Source: Falsirhodobacter halotolerans (lineage in GTDB: Bacteria; Pseudomonadota; Alphaproteobacteria; Rhodobacterales; Rhodobacteraceae). From it: a stretch of 64,000 nt of DNA. Numbering within the stretch: the first letter of the stretch is position 1; each line of letters opens with the position of its first letter. The notes under the pieces were generated by a model. That model ran no database searches, was not told the origin of the DNA, and was given only the letters and a program-made list of their open reading frames with translations. The stretch is from positions 1,271,501-1,335,500 of the forward strand of contig NZ_JALJAZ010000001.1 of the NCBI RefSeq assembly GCF_022899245.1. The letters are read 5' to 3'. Shown here in pieces: positions 50,082 to 58,887 of the stretch. The position numbers and the translations under genes were made by a program.

Positions 50082-50641
50082 CAGTGCCGCACCGGACCGC
50101 AATCCATGTGCACGAAGTTCGAGCGGGAGTAACGCCCCACGCCGCCGGAAGAACACGCTTCAGCCGCCCGGGCCATTTGCGACACCGAACGCGATTTCAG
50201 ACGAAGGTCCGCCGCCTGACCCACCATGTGCAGCGAGTTGCGCGCCACACCCGAGGAGCGGGACCGCAGCATGGCATTGGTCTGCGCCGAACGATATCCA
50301 GACAGCAGCAGATAGGGTTCCGTCGTTTCCATCATCGCGTGGGACGCCGCCATGATGTCGATGGTGCGCGGATCGAAATTGATCATCTGGCCATTGCGCC
50401 AATCACGCACGAAACGGTTCACATCCTGCAGCGCCTCCGGGATGTATTTCCCCTCGATCCAATAGATCGTGTTCAGCGACTCGCCCGTGCGCCCGTTGTA
50501 CATCTTGATGCGGCGCACATCGCCTGCGCCCCGCAAGAACCCGAACGCATTCGACGCCGTCGGTGCTGCGGCCACGGTTGCCGCTGCGAATGCGCCCAGA
50601 AGCCCACGCCGCGTCATGCCCGGAAAAGATTGTGCTGCCAT
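50072..50641 (-). CDS. Tat-exported M15-like peptidase (DUF882/YcbK type)
   Basis: 189 residues. The N terminus carries a twin-arginine signal (MTRRGLLGAFAAATVAAAP, beginning at residue 9). The mature part has YLLLSGYRSAQTNAMLR, SLHMVGQAADLRL and NFVHMDCGPVRHW, supplying the H, D and H zinc ligands of the D-Ala-D-Ala carboxypeptidase-like fold. Acts in the periplasm on peptidoglycan. The upstream in-frame extension to 50962 has no coding support. Confidence 0.86.
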   Translation of the reverse strand: MAAQSFPGMTRRGLLGAFAAATVAAAPTASNAFGFLRGAGDVRRIKMYNGRTGESLNTIYWIEGKYIPEALQDVNRFVRDWRNGQMINFDPRTIDIMAASHAMMETTEPYLLLSGYRSAQTNAMLRSRSSGVARNSLHMVGQAADLRLKSRSVSQMARAAEACSSGGVGRYSRSNFVHMDCGPVRHWGA

Positions 50642-50906
50642 GTGTCTGCCTGTCCCACTTCGTTGCCACGCCCGCCTCTTGATGTGCGGCTTCGTGGATA
50701 CTTGATGGTTATGGCGCAAAACGATCCGATTTCCAAAAGAAAAGAGTCCCCGGGTTCCCGAGGGTCCGTGGGCTTTGGCGAAATCTTGCGCATTATCGAG
50801 GTGGAATGCAGAATGGACACAACCTGTTGCGGCGGTGCATCGCATTGTTTGGGGTGGATTCGAACCTCGCGCGTGGTTAGATCGTGGGCAACGAAAGGGG
50901 CACTTC

Positions 50907-52004
50907 ATGGCACATACCATCCGTGACATCGCAGCGGCGTTGGACGCGAAGGCGGAAGGCAATCTCGATCTGGCGGTGGAGGGCGTGTCCGAACCGGCGG
51001 CTGCGAAAGCCCATCATCTCGCGCTTGCCATGGACCCCAAATACGCCGACGGCCTGTCCTCCGGCGGGGCCAGGGCGGCGGTCGTTTGGGATGGGGCGGA
51101 TTGGAAGGCCCTGGGGTTGGAGGCGGCCATTTTGGCGCCGCGTGGCCGGCTGGCCATGGCGGGCCTTTCGCGCATGATGGATCCCGGCCCGCAGATCGCG
51201 CCGGGCATTCACCCGATGACCGTGATCGATCCGACGGCCGTGATCGGAGAGGGGGCCGCCATCGGTCCCTTCGTCACCATCGGCGCGGGGGTCGTGATCG
51301 GCACGAACGCCCGCATCGCCGCGCACAGCTCGATCGCGGAGGGCGCGCGCATCGGCGACGATGTCCTGCTGCTGAACGGTGTGCGCATCGGGCCGGACGT
51401 GCGGATCGGTGATCGGTTCATCGGCCAGCCCGGGGCCTCCATCGGCGCGGACGGCTTTTCCTTTGTCACGCCCGAAACGTCGGGTGTCGAGGAAATCCGC
51501 CATACGTTGGGCACACGGGCCGAAATCCGCAAACAGCAGTGGGTTCGCATCCACTCGCTTGGTTCAGTCAGTCTTGGGAACGATGTGGAGGTCGGGGCCA
51601 ATTCCTGCATCGACCGGGGCACGATCCGCAACACCACCGTGGGGGACGGCACCAAGATCGACAACCTTGTTCATCTTGGCCACAACGTGACGGTGGGCAA
51701 GGATTGCCTGCTGTGCGCGCTGGTTGGGGTCGCAGGGTCCACCCGCATCGGGGATCGTGTTGTGCTGGCCGGGCAGGTGGGCGTGTCGGACAATATCTTC
51801 GTGGGCGATGATGTGATTGCCGGGGGTGGGACGAAAATCCTCAGCAACGCTCCGGCGGGTCGGGTTCTCCTGGGGTATCCCGCCGTCAAGATGGACATCC
51901 ATGTTGAGATGCAGAAGGCGCTTCGCCGGTTGCCCCGCATGGCCGAAAAGGTGGCCGAGCTTCAAAAAACTGTTTCCAAACTGTCGGATACGGATAAAAT
52001 CTGA
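50907..52004 (+). CDS. lpxD: UDP-3-O-acylglucosamine N-acyltransferase
   Basis: 365 residues from the ATG at 50907 (GAAAGGGG upstream). An N-terminal uridine-binding region is followed by a left-handed beta-helix of hexapeptide repeats (VIDPTAVIGEGAAIGPFVTIGAGVVIGTNARIAAHSSI) and the active-site region KIDNLVHLGHNVTVG, where His is the catalytic base. LpxD adds the second hydroxyacyl chain in lipid A synthesis from acyl-ACP. Unlike the common lpxD-fabZ-lpxA order, here it is followed by its own ACP and ketosynthase genes. Confidence 0.92.
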   Translation: MAHTIRDIAAALDAKAEGNLDLAVEGVSEPAAAKAHHLALAMDPKYADGLSSGGARAAVVWDGADWKALGLEAAILAPRGRLAMAGLSRMMDPGPQIAPGIHPMTVIDPTAVIGEGAAIGPFVTIGAGVVIGTNARIAAHSSIAEGARIGDDVLLLNGVRIGPDVRIGDRFIGQPGASIGADGFSFVTPETSGVEEIRHTLGTRAEIRKQQWVRIHSLGSVSLGNDVEVGANSCIDRGTIRNTTVGDGTKIDNLVHLGHNVTVGKDCLLCALVGVAGSTRIGDRVVLAGQVGVSDNIFVGDDVIAGGGTKILSNAPAGRVLLGYPAVKMDIHVEMQKALRRLPRMAEKVAELQKTVSKLSDTDKI

Positions 52005-52025
52005 ACCAGGCGATTAGGGGGCGAT

Positions 52026-52289
52026 ATGGCCGAGGTCGAGGACAAAGTGCGGCAGATCATCGCCGAGCAGGCCCTGCTGGACATCTCTGACGTTTCGCGC
52101 AGTTCGACGTTGGAAAGCCTTGGGATCGACAGCCTGATGCTGGTGGAGGCGATCTTTTCAATCGAGGAAACCTTCGACATCTCGGTCCCGTTCAACGCGA
52201 ACGATCCGGGCTCGGGGCAGTTCGACATCTCGTCCGTCGGCTCCATCATCGACGCGATTGAGGGGCTGATCGCGCAGAAAGCATCATGA
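52026..52289 (+). CDS. Specialised acyl carrier protein
   Basis: 87 residues. The phosphopantetheine site is S36 in LGIDSLMLVEAIFSIEETFDI. It differs from housekeeping AcpP in its C-terminal part (PFNANDPGSGQFDISSVGSII) and from AcpXL in length and sequence. It starts 21 bases after lpxD and overlaps the ketosynthase start by four bases, so it probably carries a particular acyl chain for lipid A or another envelope lipid. Confidence 0.86.
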   Translation: MAEVEDKVRQIIAEQALLDISDVSRSSTLESLGIDSLMLVEAIFSIEETFDISVPFNANDPGSGQFDISSVGSIIDAIEGLIAQKAS

Positions 52290-53494
52290 AGCGGGTCGTC
52301 ATAACCGGGGCGGGCACGATCAATGCCCTGGCGCACGACGTTCGCGGCACGTTGGAGGCCTTTCGCGAAGGGCGATGCGGTATCACCGAACTGGACATTC
52401 GCGACCGCGACCGGCTGAGTATCGGGATCGGCGGGCAGGTGCATTGTTGGGATGCAGAGGCGCATTTCAACCGCCAGCAAATCGCACTCTATGACAAGTT
52501 CACGCAATTCACCCTGCTCGCCGCGCGGGAGGCCATCGCGCAGTCCGGGCTTAATTTCGACGGCCATCTGGGATACGAGGCCGGGGTCGTTCTGGGCACC
52601 GCGGCCGGCGGCGTGAACACTTGGGACGACAATTACCGCACGGTGTATGAGGAGGGGAAGAACCGCGTTCATCCCTTTGTCGTGCCGAAATTGATGAACA
52701 ACGCGGCTGCCAGCCACGTCTCCATGGAGTTCAACCTGAAGGGGCCGAGCTTCACCGTCGCGACGGCCTGCGCGAGTTCCAATCACGCGATGGGGCAGGC
52801 GTTCTGGATGATCCGCTCCGGCGCGACCAGCGTCATGGTCACCGGCGGATCCGAGTCGATGTTGTGTTTCGGCGGGATCAAGGCGTGGGAGGGGCTGCGC
52901 GTCATGTCGCGCGATGCCTGCCGCCCGTTCAGCCTGAACCGCAACGGGATGGTGCAGGGCGAGGGAGCCGCCATTTTCGTATTCGAGGAGTTCGAGCACG
53001 CCCGGCGGCGTGGGGCGGAGATCCTGGCGGAGGTCATCGGGTTCGCGATGACCTCGGATGCCGCTGACATCGTGATGCCCAACAAGCAGGGGGCTTCCCG
53101 CGCCATCGCCGGTGCCTTGCGCGACGCGCGCCTGAACGGTGAGGAGGTGGGCTATATCAATGCGCACGGCACCGGGACGGCGGCCAATGACAAGACCGAA
53201 TGTGCGGCTGTGGCGGATGTGTTCGGCCCCCACGCGGATCGGTTGATGATGTCGTCCACGAAATCCATGCACGGGCATCTGATCGGCGGGACCGGGGCGG
53301 TGGAACTTCTGGCCTGCATCATGGCGCTGCGCGATGGGGTCATCGCCCCGACCATCAGCTATGACGAGCCGGACCCCGAATGCGCGTTGGACGTGGTGCC
53401 GAATACGGCCCGGGACGCGAAGGTGGAGGTCGTGCTGACCAACGCCTTCGCCTTCGGGGGTCTCAACGCCGTGTTGGCGTTGAGAAAGATCTGA
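52286..53494 (+). CDS. Beta-ketoacyl-ACP synthase, FabF-like
   Basis: 402 residues with the complete Cys-His-His set of condensing enzymes: C162 in VATACASSNHAMG, INAHGTGTAANDKTE, and STKSMHGHLIGGTGAVE. The stretch DACRPFSLNRNGMVQGEGAAIFVFEEFEHA is typical of FabF/KAS II. It extends acyl-ACP with malonyl-ACP. Coupling to a private ACP and to lpxD argues for synthesis of a special chain, perhaps a 3-oxo or long acyl group of lipid A, rather than bulk fatty acid synthesis. Confidence 0.88.
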   Translation: MKRVVITGAGTINALAHDVRGTLEAFREGRCGITELDIRDRDRLSIGIGGQVHCWDAEAHFNRQQIALYDKFTQFTLLAAREAIAQSGLNFDGHLGYEAGVVLGTAAGGVNTWDDNYRTVYEEGKNRVHPFVVPKLMNNAAASHVSMEFNLKGPSFTVATACASSNHAMGQAFWMIRSGATSVMVTGGSESMLCFGGIKAWEGLRVMSRDACRPFSLNRNGMVQGEGAAIFVFEEFEHARRRGAEILAEVIGFAMTSDAADIVMPNKQGASRAIAGALRDARLNGEEVGYINAHGTGTAANDKTECAAVADVFGPHADRLMMSSTKSMHGHLIGGTGAVELLACIMALRDGVIAPTISYDEPDPECALDVVPNTARDAKVEVVLTNAFAFGGLNAVLALRKI

Positions 53495-53500
53495 ACGCGA

Positions 53501-54115
53501 TCACTCGGCCGCGTTGGCCGCCACGACGGCGTCCCATCCGGCGGTGAATCCCGACAGGGACATGTCCAGCGTCACGCGCTGGTCCGGGGCCACGACCGGA
53601 ACGATGGTCAGTTGCGCGTTGGAGCCGCGTTTCAGGGCGTCGACCTCGCCTTGGGTGAAGCCCACGCGCGCAACGCAGCCGATCTCGCTGCACCAGCTGA
53701 AGGGGTAGACGCGGGGCTGGGCGCTGTCGACCTTGACCGACAGGTTCGCCGTCAGCAGCGTTTCCAGCGGCACGATGATCGTGGCACCGGCCGCAGCCTC
53801 ATTGCCTGCGGGAAGGTTGAACAGACTGAACTCGGCCACGTTGTTGCCTTCGCCGTCTTTCAGCAGCTGATAGAGCTGGCAGCGTTCGGTATCGGCATCT
53901 TCGCGGATGCAGCGCTGTTCCCACGACCCGAAGGTGCCGGCAACGCGCATGGCGCCGGGGGCGTTGGGATCGGCCTCGGCCGCGCCCATGCTCAGCCCTT
54001 GGGTGGCCGGGGAATCGCCGGTCGGGGCGGCCGGGGGGGTGTCCTGCGCCATGGCGGCGTGCGACACGCCGAAGGTCAGCGCAAGCGCAAGAATACGAGA
54101 AAGGGTTTTGGACAT
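53501..54115 (-). CDS. Invasion-associated locus B (IalB) family protein
   Basis: 204 residues with a signal peptide (MSKTLSRILALALTFGVSHAAMAQ). The mature part shows FGSWEQRCIREDADTERCQLYQLL, IIVPLETLLTANLSVKVDSAQPRVYPFSWCSEIGCVARVGF and a late VTLDMSLSGFTAGWDAV, the standard IalB pattern with paired cysteines. A periplasmic protein of poorly known function in free-living relatives. It converges on the ketosynthase gene with only 6 bases between stops. Confidence 0.9.
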   Translation of the reverse strand: MSKTLSRILALALTFGVSHAAMAQDTPPAAPTGDSPATQGLSMGAAEADPNAPGAMRVAGTFGSWEQRCIREDADTERCQLYQLLKDGEGNNVAEFSLFNLPAGNEAAAGATIIVPLETLLTANLSVKVDSAQPRVYPFSWCSEIGCVARVGFTQGEVDALKRGSNAQLTIVPVVAPDQRVTLDMSLSGFTAGWDAVVAANAAE

Positions 54116-54192
54116 GCGTTTCGGTCCTTGGGATGGTTCCGGGTCGGGCCTAGCACGCCATGGATCGCATGTCAGCAGGCATGTGCGATCAT

Positions 54193-54217
54193 GAAAAAAG
54201 ACCGGTGTTTCCACCGG
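54193..54217 (-). terminator. Rho-independent terminator of xerD
   Basis: On the minus strand CCGGTG, a GAAA loop and CACCGG form a 6-bp stem followed by TCTTTTTT. It lies 73 bases after the xerD stop. Confidence 0.85.
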
Positions 54218-54289
54218 CCTTCCATTGATTTTCTCCCTGCCGGACGGGCCGACTTATTGCCCACAGGTTATGGCGGATATGCGCCGACG

Positions 54290-55246
54290 TCAACGTTCTT
54301 TTGAAGATTGTGACGATACATCCGCCCCGGACAACGGATGTTTCTCAAGGACGAGCGTTCGAAGCTGCTCATCCACAACATGGGTGTAGATTTCGACCGT
54401 GGAGATATCGGCGTGGCCCAGCATGGTCTGGATGATGCGCAGGTCGGCTCCACCGGCCAGGAGATGGGTGGCAAAGGCATGTCGCAGGCTGTGCGGCGTG
54501 ACACGGCCCTCGGCGATGTTCGCCTGACGGGCCATGTCCTGCACCATTCGAAAAAAACTCTCGCGCGGCAGGTGTCCAGTCTTGGCACGGCTGGGGAACA
54601 GGAAACGCGAGGGCGCACCTCCTTCGCGCAGGGTGGCCTCCTCCTCCGCATCGCGGGCGCTGAGCCATGCCGCCAAGGCCGACCGGGCCGGGGGCGACAG
54701 GGGGACAAGACGCTCCTTTCCGCCCTTGCCCCGCACCAGAATCATCTCCGGCGCGCCGCGCGCCGCCGCCACCGGCAGCCCCACGAGTTCCGAGACGCGC
54801 ATACCGGTGGCATAGAGAAGCTCCATCAGGCAGCGGTTGCGAAGCTGGGCCGTCGCATCGCGGCCCGTGGCCCGGGCCACCTCAAGCAGCCGGTCCACCT
54901 CCTCCACCGTCAGTGTTCCGGGCAGGCGGCGCTTCGGGGCGGGGCCCTTCACACGCACCGCCGGATTGTCCGTGCGCATCCGTTCGTCAAAGGCAAAACG
55001 ATACAGCTGCCGCACCGCGACAAGGCGGCGGGCCCGCGTGGCGGCGGACAGACCCTGCGCGTCGCAGAAGATTAGATAGTCCTCGATCGTTTGCCGGGTG
55101 GCGGTGGACAGGGACATGCCCCGCCGTTCCAGCCACGCAACAAAATCGCGCAAATCGCGGCCATAGGCGAGAAGCGTGTTGCGGGCGGCCCCCGCATCGG
55201 CCGCCTGAGCATCCAGAAACAGGTGGATCCACCGCAGATCGTTCAT
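54290..55246 (-). CDS. xerD: Tyrosine recombinase XerD
   Basis: 318 residues. Catalytic residues are in GMRVSELVGL (Arg), RGKGGKERLVP (Lys), TPHSLRHAFATHLL (His and Arg), LGHADISTVEIYTHV (His, Tyr). The N-terminal SAM-like core-binding domain covers about residues 1-95. XerD with XerC resolves chromosome dimers at dif near the cell division septum. The position beside aroK/aroB is conserved in Rhodobacteraceae and distinguishes it from the prophage integrase. Confidence 0.92.
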   Translation of the reverse strand: MNDLRWIHLFLDAQAADAGAARNTLLAYGRDLRDFVAWLERRGMSLSTATRQTIEDYLIFCDAQGLSAATRARRLVAVRQLYRFAFDERMRTDNPAVRVKGPAPKRRLPGTLTVEEVDRLLEVARATGRDATAQLRNRCLMELLYATGMRVSELVGLPVAAARGAPEMILVRGKGGKERLVPLSPPARSALAAWLSARDAEEEATLREGGAPSRFLFPSRAKTGHLPRESFFRMVQDMARQANIAEGRVTPHSLRHAFATHLLAGGADLRIIQTMLGHADISTVEIYTHVVDEQLRTLVLEKHPLSGADVSSQSSKER

Positions 55247-56730
55247 CCCCGCCGGTCCAGGATCATGAGTTGCACCCCGACACGGCGGGCGGCCATGTCC
55301 ATCCCCAAGGCCGACAGCGCCGCGATGCCTTCGGTCACGCCCCGAAGATCGCCCGCGACCCCGCGCGAGATACGGTCGACCGCCAGAAGGATCACCTCCC
55401 CCCGCCGCCCCTGGTCCAGAAGCTCGCGCGTATCGTCGGGGACGGCATCGGGGGCGAACCCGGCCGCAATGGCGCGGGACAGGCCATCCACACTGTGCGC
55501 GGTGCGGGGATCGCCCATGGCAAGGGCCGCCAGAAACCGGTCCTGCGCCGTGCGGGGCGACAGGGGCATCGGCCCGTCCTCATAGATCCCGGCAAGAAGC
55601 GCCAGCCGGAATGCGGTCGATGCGGCATCCCCCATCAGGGCCATTCCGGCCAGCGGTTCGGCAAAGATGCGGGCGAACGGCACCTCCAGTTCGGCCCCCT
55701 GCATCTGCGACCACGCAAGCGGCAAGGCCTGCGCCACCGCCCGAACGTCCCCCGCCTGAACCGCCGCGTCCAGTCGCTGCACCGCCGCCACACGATCCCA
55801 GACCCCGCCGGAGGCTGCAGGGCGCTGGCGGGTGTAAAACCCCATCAGGTGATTGGCATCCAGAACGTTCGCCTGGGCCAGGCGTTCGGCGGCGTCCAAC
55901 TGCGATTTCCATCCCGCCGTATCGCGCAATTCGGCATGGGCGAAGGCCAGCGGCAGGGTATAGGTCGGAAGCGGCTCGCCGATGGCTTCGAACATCCGCC
56001 AATCCAGCGATGTGGGGCGCGGGGGTGGGGGCAGGGACGGTTCCCCCTCGAACAGGTCGGGGTCGAGGAACCGGGCGATCAGCGCCCCTTGCGCCTGCGG
56101 AATGACGCCGATCGCCTCGGCCCCGTGCAGGGTGGTGGCCGCCGCCGACCATTCGCCCGCCCGCGCAAGGCAATAGATGCGGGCGGGGTAGCCGGGGGAA
56201 AGTTGGGGGCTGGCGTTCATGACGCCGCAGGCACGGGTTTCGGTGCCCTGCAGAAGGGCGATGTCGAACTGGCGGCGGAACGCCTCCGGCCCCTGCGCGC
56301 GCGCCACATCCAAAAGCGCCTGCGCCTGATCCAGCGCACCCAAGGCCACAAGCTTGTCCACCCGGGCAAAGAACAGCGTCCCGTCGGCGTCGGAGGAGGC
56401 GGGCGGCATCGCCTCGGCCAACAGAAGGTTCATCACCAGATTGTGCAGCGCGGGAAGTTCGTTCGCGGGGGCGTCGGTGATCATCCGGGAAATGATCTGG
56501 GCCTGACCCGCGCCCCAGAGGTTGCGCGGAAACCCCGTCTGGCGCGGCGTCAGCAGGCCCGAGGAGTCGAGCGCCACCGCATCCAGCGGCTGGGTCGCCA
56601 CCGCGCCCGGTGCCGCAGAAAAAGGCAAGGGCGGCCACGTCTGCCCGTTGCCACCGGGCACCGTCGGGTCCGCGAATGCCAAGGCCGGCACGGCCATGCA
56701 GAACAGAAGGGTCAGCGCCTTATTGCGCAT
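55243..56730 (-). CDS. Exported helical-repeat protein of unknown function
   Basis: 495 residues with a signal peptide (MRNKALTLLFCMAVPALAFA). The mature protein is Ala/Leu-rich with repeated helical segments (ALHNLVMNLLLAEAMPP, FFARVDKLVALGALDQAQALLDVARAQG), resembling a TPR-like solenoid. It overlaps xerD by four bases and the small membrane gene upstream by 11 bases, so all three are probably one operon. Homologues appear beside xerD-aroK in related bacteria, but no function is known to me. Confidence 0.78.
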   Translation of the reverse strand: MRNKALTLLFCMAVPALAFADPTVPGGNGQTWPPLPFSAAPGAVATQPLDAVALDSSGLLTPRQTGFPRNLWGAGQAQIISRMITDAPANELPALHNLVMNLLLAEAMPPASSDADGTLFFARVDKLVALGALDQAQALLDVARAQGPEAFRRQFDIALLQGTETRACGVMNASPQLSPGYPARIYCLARAGEWSAAATTLHGAEAIGVIPQAQGALIARFLDPDLFEGEPSLPPPPRPTSLDWRMFEAIGEPLPTYTLPLAFAHAELRDTAGWKSQLDAAERLAQANVLDANHLMGFYTRQRPAASGGVWDRVAAVQRLDAAVQAGDVRAVAQALPLAWSQMQGAELEVPFARIFAEPLAGMALMGDAASTAFRLALLAGIYEDGPMPLSPRTAQDRFLAALAMGDPRTAHSVDGLSRAIAAGFAPDAVPDDTRELLDQGRRGEVILLAVDRISRGVAGDLRGVTEGIAALSALGMDMAARRVGVQLMILDRRG

Positions 56731-56854
56731 CCAGCGTCACCGGGTGGGACACGGGAACCCGAGGCGCGCTCAGATCACCCAGATAGGCGTATCCGACCAA
56801 TCCCAGAAAGGCGAGAACAACGATCACCGCCAGCGCCTTCAACACAATTCCCAT
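56720..56854 (-). CDS. 44-residue membrane protein upstream of the exported protein gene
   Basis: The frame from ATG 56854 reads MGIVLKALAVIVVLAFLGLV, then GYAYLGDLSAPRVPVSHPVTLDAQ: one N-terminal membrane segment and a short polar tail. The ATG has GAGGA-like purines upstream on the minus strand. It overlaps the next gene by 11 bases, and the divergent aroK gene starts 157 bases away. Coding potential and location support a real small protein. Confidence 0.7.
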   Translation of the reverse strand: MGIVLKALAVIVVLAFLGLVGYAYLGDLSAPRVPVSHPVTLDAQ

Positions 56855-57011
56855 CGCCCGTCCTCTTGCCTGTCCTGCGTGCCGCTTCGGCATCATTGCA
56901 ATTATAATATGGCATTTTTCTTCGCTTCACGCCATTACCCCATAACGTCGCGGGGGGCCAGACGGCAGCCCGCGCCCCGGTCCGACACAAGATGGTGAGG
57001 AGAGCGCGCGC

Positions 57012-57551
57012 GTGAGCCGGCTGAAGAAATCGGTGGTCCTGATCGGGATGATGGGGGCGGGAAAATCGGCCGTGGGCGCGGCCTTGGCCCGTCATCTGTC
57101 CGTTCCTTTCGTCGATACCGACGACGAGATCGAGCGGGCGGCCGACCGCACCATTTCCGAGATTTTCGCCCATCACGGCGAGGCGTTCTTTCGCGCGCGC
57201 GAGGCCGAGGTGCTGGCCCGCCTTCTGCGCGGCGCGCCTTCCGTCATGTCCACCGGCGGCGGGGCCTTTCTGGCCGAACACAACCGCGACATCATCACCC
57301 GGGAAGGGGTGTCGGTCTGGTTGCGGGCGGATCTTGAGACGTTGTGGCAACGGGTGCGGCACAAGAACACACGGCCCTTGCTGCGCACCGAAAACCCGCG
57401 TGCCGTGTTGGCCGACCTGCTGAAGACACGCAGCCCGATCTATGCCGAGGCCAACCTTATCGTCGACAGCCGCGCCGGTCTGTCGATCGACGCGATGGCC
57501 CGCCACGTTCGCACCGCCCTGGCGGCGCGCCCCGATGTTCTGGAGGATTAG
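57012..57551 (+). CDS. aroK: Shikimate kinase
   Basis: 179 residues from a GTG start at 57012 (GGAGAG upstream). P-loop GMMGAGKS at 12-19, shikimate-binding VDTDDEIE, FFRAREAEVL and STGGGAF, and the lid HKNTRPLLRTENPR. Catalyses ATP-dependent phosphorylation of shikimate in the chorismate pathway. The aroB start follows immediately after the stop, so the two form an operon. Confidence 0.95.
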   Translation: MSRLKKSVVLIGMMGAGKSAVGAALARHLSVPFVDTDDEIERAADRTISEIFAHHGEAFFRAREAEVLARLLRGAPSVMSTGGGAFLAEHNRDIITREGVSVWLRADLETLWQRVRHKNTRPLLRTENPRAVLADLLKTRSPIYAEANLIVDSRAGLSIDAMARHVRTALAARPDVLED

Positions 57552-58649
57552 ATGGATACCGTTCATGTCGCCCTTGGCGATCGCAGCTATGACGTTCTTG
57601 TGGGGCAGGGCCTGATCGCCCGCGCGGCGGATCACATCGCCCCGCTTCTGCGCCGTCCGCGCGTCGTGATCGTCACGGATGCCAATGTGGCGGACACGCA
57701 ATTGCCCGGTCTGGTCCATGGCCTTACCGCGGGGGGGATCGCTGTCGAAACGCTGACCCTTCCTGCAGGAGAGGGCACGAAGAACTGGCATCATCTGGGG
57801 CAGACCGTCGAATGGATGCTGGACCAGCGGGTGGAACGGCGGGACGTCGTGATCGCGCTTGGCGGTGGGGTGATCGGCGATCTGGTGGGCTTTGCCGCCG
57901 CGATTCTGCGCCGTGGCGTGCGGTTCGTTCATATCCCGACCTCGCTTCTGGCGATGGTGGACAGCTCGGTGGGGGGGAAAACCGGGATCAACACGCCGCA
58001 GGGCAAGAACCTGGTCGGGGCGTTTCATCAACCTGCCTTGGTGTTGGCCGATATCGACGCCCTGACCACCTTGCCCGCACGCCAGTTCCGCGCAGGCTAT
58101 GGCGAGGTCGTCAAATACGGCCTGCTGGGCGATGCCGCCTTTTTCGAATGGCTGGAAGCGCATGGGCCGGACATGGCGGCGGGCGATACCACGTCCCTGC
58201 TGCACGCGGTCCGTCGCTGCGTCACGATGAAGGCGGAGATCGTCGCCCGGGACGAAACCGAGGAGGGCGAGCGTGCCCTGCTGAACCTCGGCCATACATT
58301 CTGTCACGCGCTGGAAAAGGCGACGGGGTATTCGGATCGCCTGCTGCATGGCGAAGGCGTGGCGATCGGCTGCCTTCTTGCGCTGGACCTGAGCCGCAAG
58401 ATGGGTCTTTGCCCACAAGAGGCATCGTCGCGTCTGGCGATGCACCTGAACGCCATGGGAATGAAAACGTCCCTCGCTGAGATTCCCGGGGATCTTCCCG
58501 ATGCGGCCGACCTTCTGGCGTTGATGGGGCAGGACAAGAAGGTGGTGGACGGGCGGCTGCGCTTCATCCTGAACCACGATATCGGACGGGCGTTCATCGC
58601 TGACGATGTTCCGGCCAACCTCGTCATCGACGTGCTGCAGGGGCGATAA
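57552..58649 (+). CDS. aroB: 3-dehydroquinate synthase
   Basis: 365 residues. NAD-binding ALGGGVIGDLVGFAAAILRRGV, metal and substrate motifs VDSSVGGKTGINTPQGKNLVGAF, GYGEVVKYGLLGD, LNLGHTFCHALE and HGEGVAIG are all intact. Converts DAHP to 3-dehydroquinate, the second shikimate-pathway step. A short hairpin (GGGGC, loop, GCCCC at 58640-58654) spans the stop codon and may terminate. Confidence 0.96.
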   Translation: MDTVHVALGDRSYDVLVGQGLIARAADHIAPLLRRPRVVIVTDANVADTQLPGLVHGLTAGGIAVETLTLPAGEGTKNWHHLGQTVEWMLDQRVERRDVVIALGGGVIGDLVGFAAAILRRGVRFVHIPTSLLAMVDSSVGGKTGINTPQGKNLVGAFHQPALVLADIDALTTLPARQFRAGYGEVVKYGLLGDAAFFEWLEAHGPDMAAGDTTSLLHAVRRCVTMKAEIVARDETEEGERALLNLGHTFCHALEKATGYSDRLLHGEGVAIGCLLALDLSRKMGLCPQEASSRLAMHLNAMGMKTSLAEIPGDLPDAADLLALMGQDKKVVDGRLRFILNHDIGRAFIADDVPANLVIDVLQGR

Positions 58650-58706
58650 GCCCCTTCATCCCACAAGGATCATGGGGGCGGGGCCGAATGCACATCTCAG
58701 GAAACT

Positions 58707-58781
<75 letters not shown>

Positions 58782-58887
58782 ACTTGCGTGAAGCGGCTTT
58801 TAGCGAGGATGCAAAACTGCCGCAAGAGGGAAACGCGAAAAAAACGCGCATTGTCCGCATCATTTTGAAAAGATAAGGAATACACCC

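Noticed and set aside
54667-56907. 746-codon plus-strand frame opposite xerD and the exported protein gene
   Set aside because: Pro/Arg-rich shadow frame; the minus strand has XerD and a signal-peptide protein in an operon.
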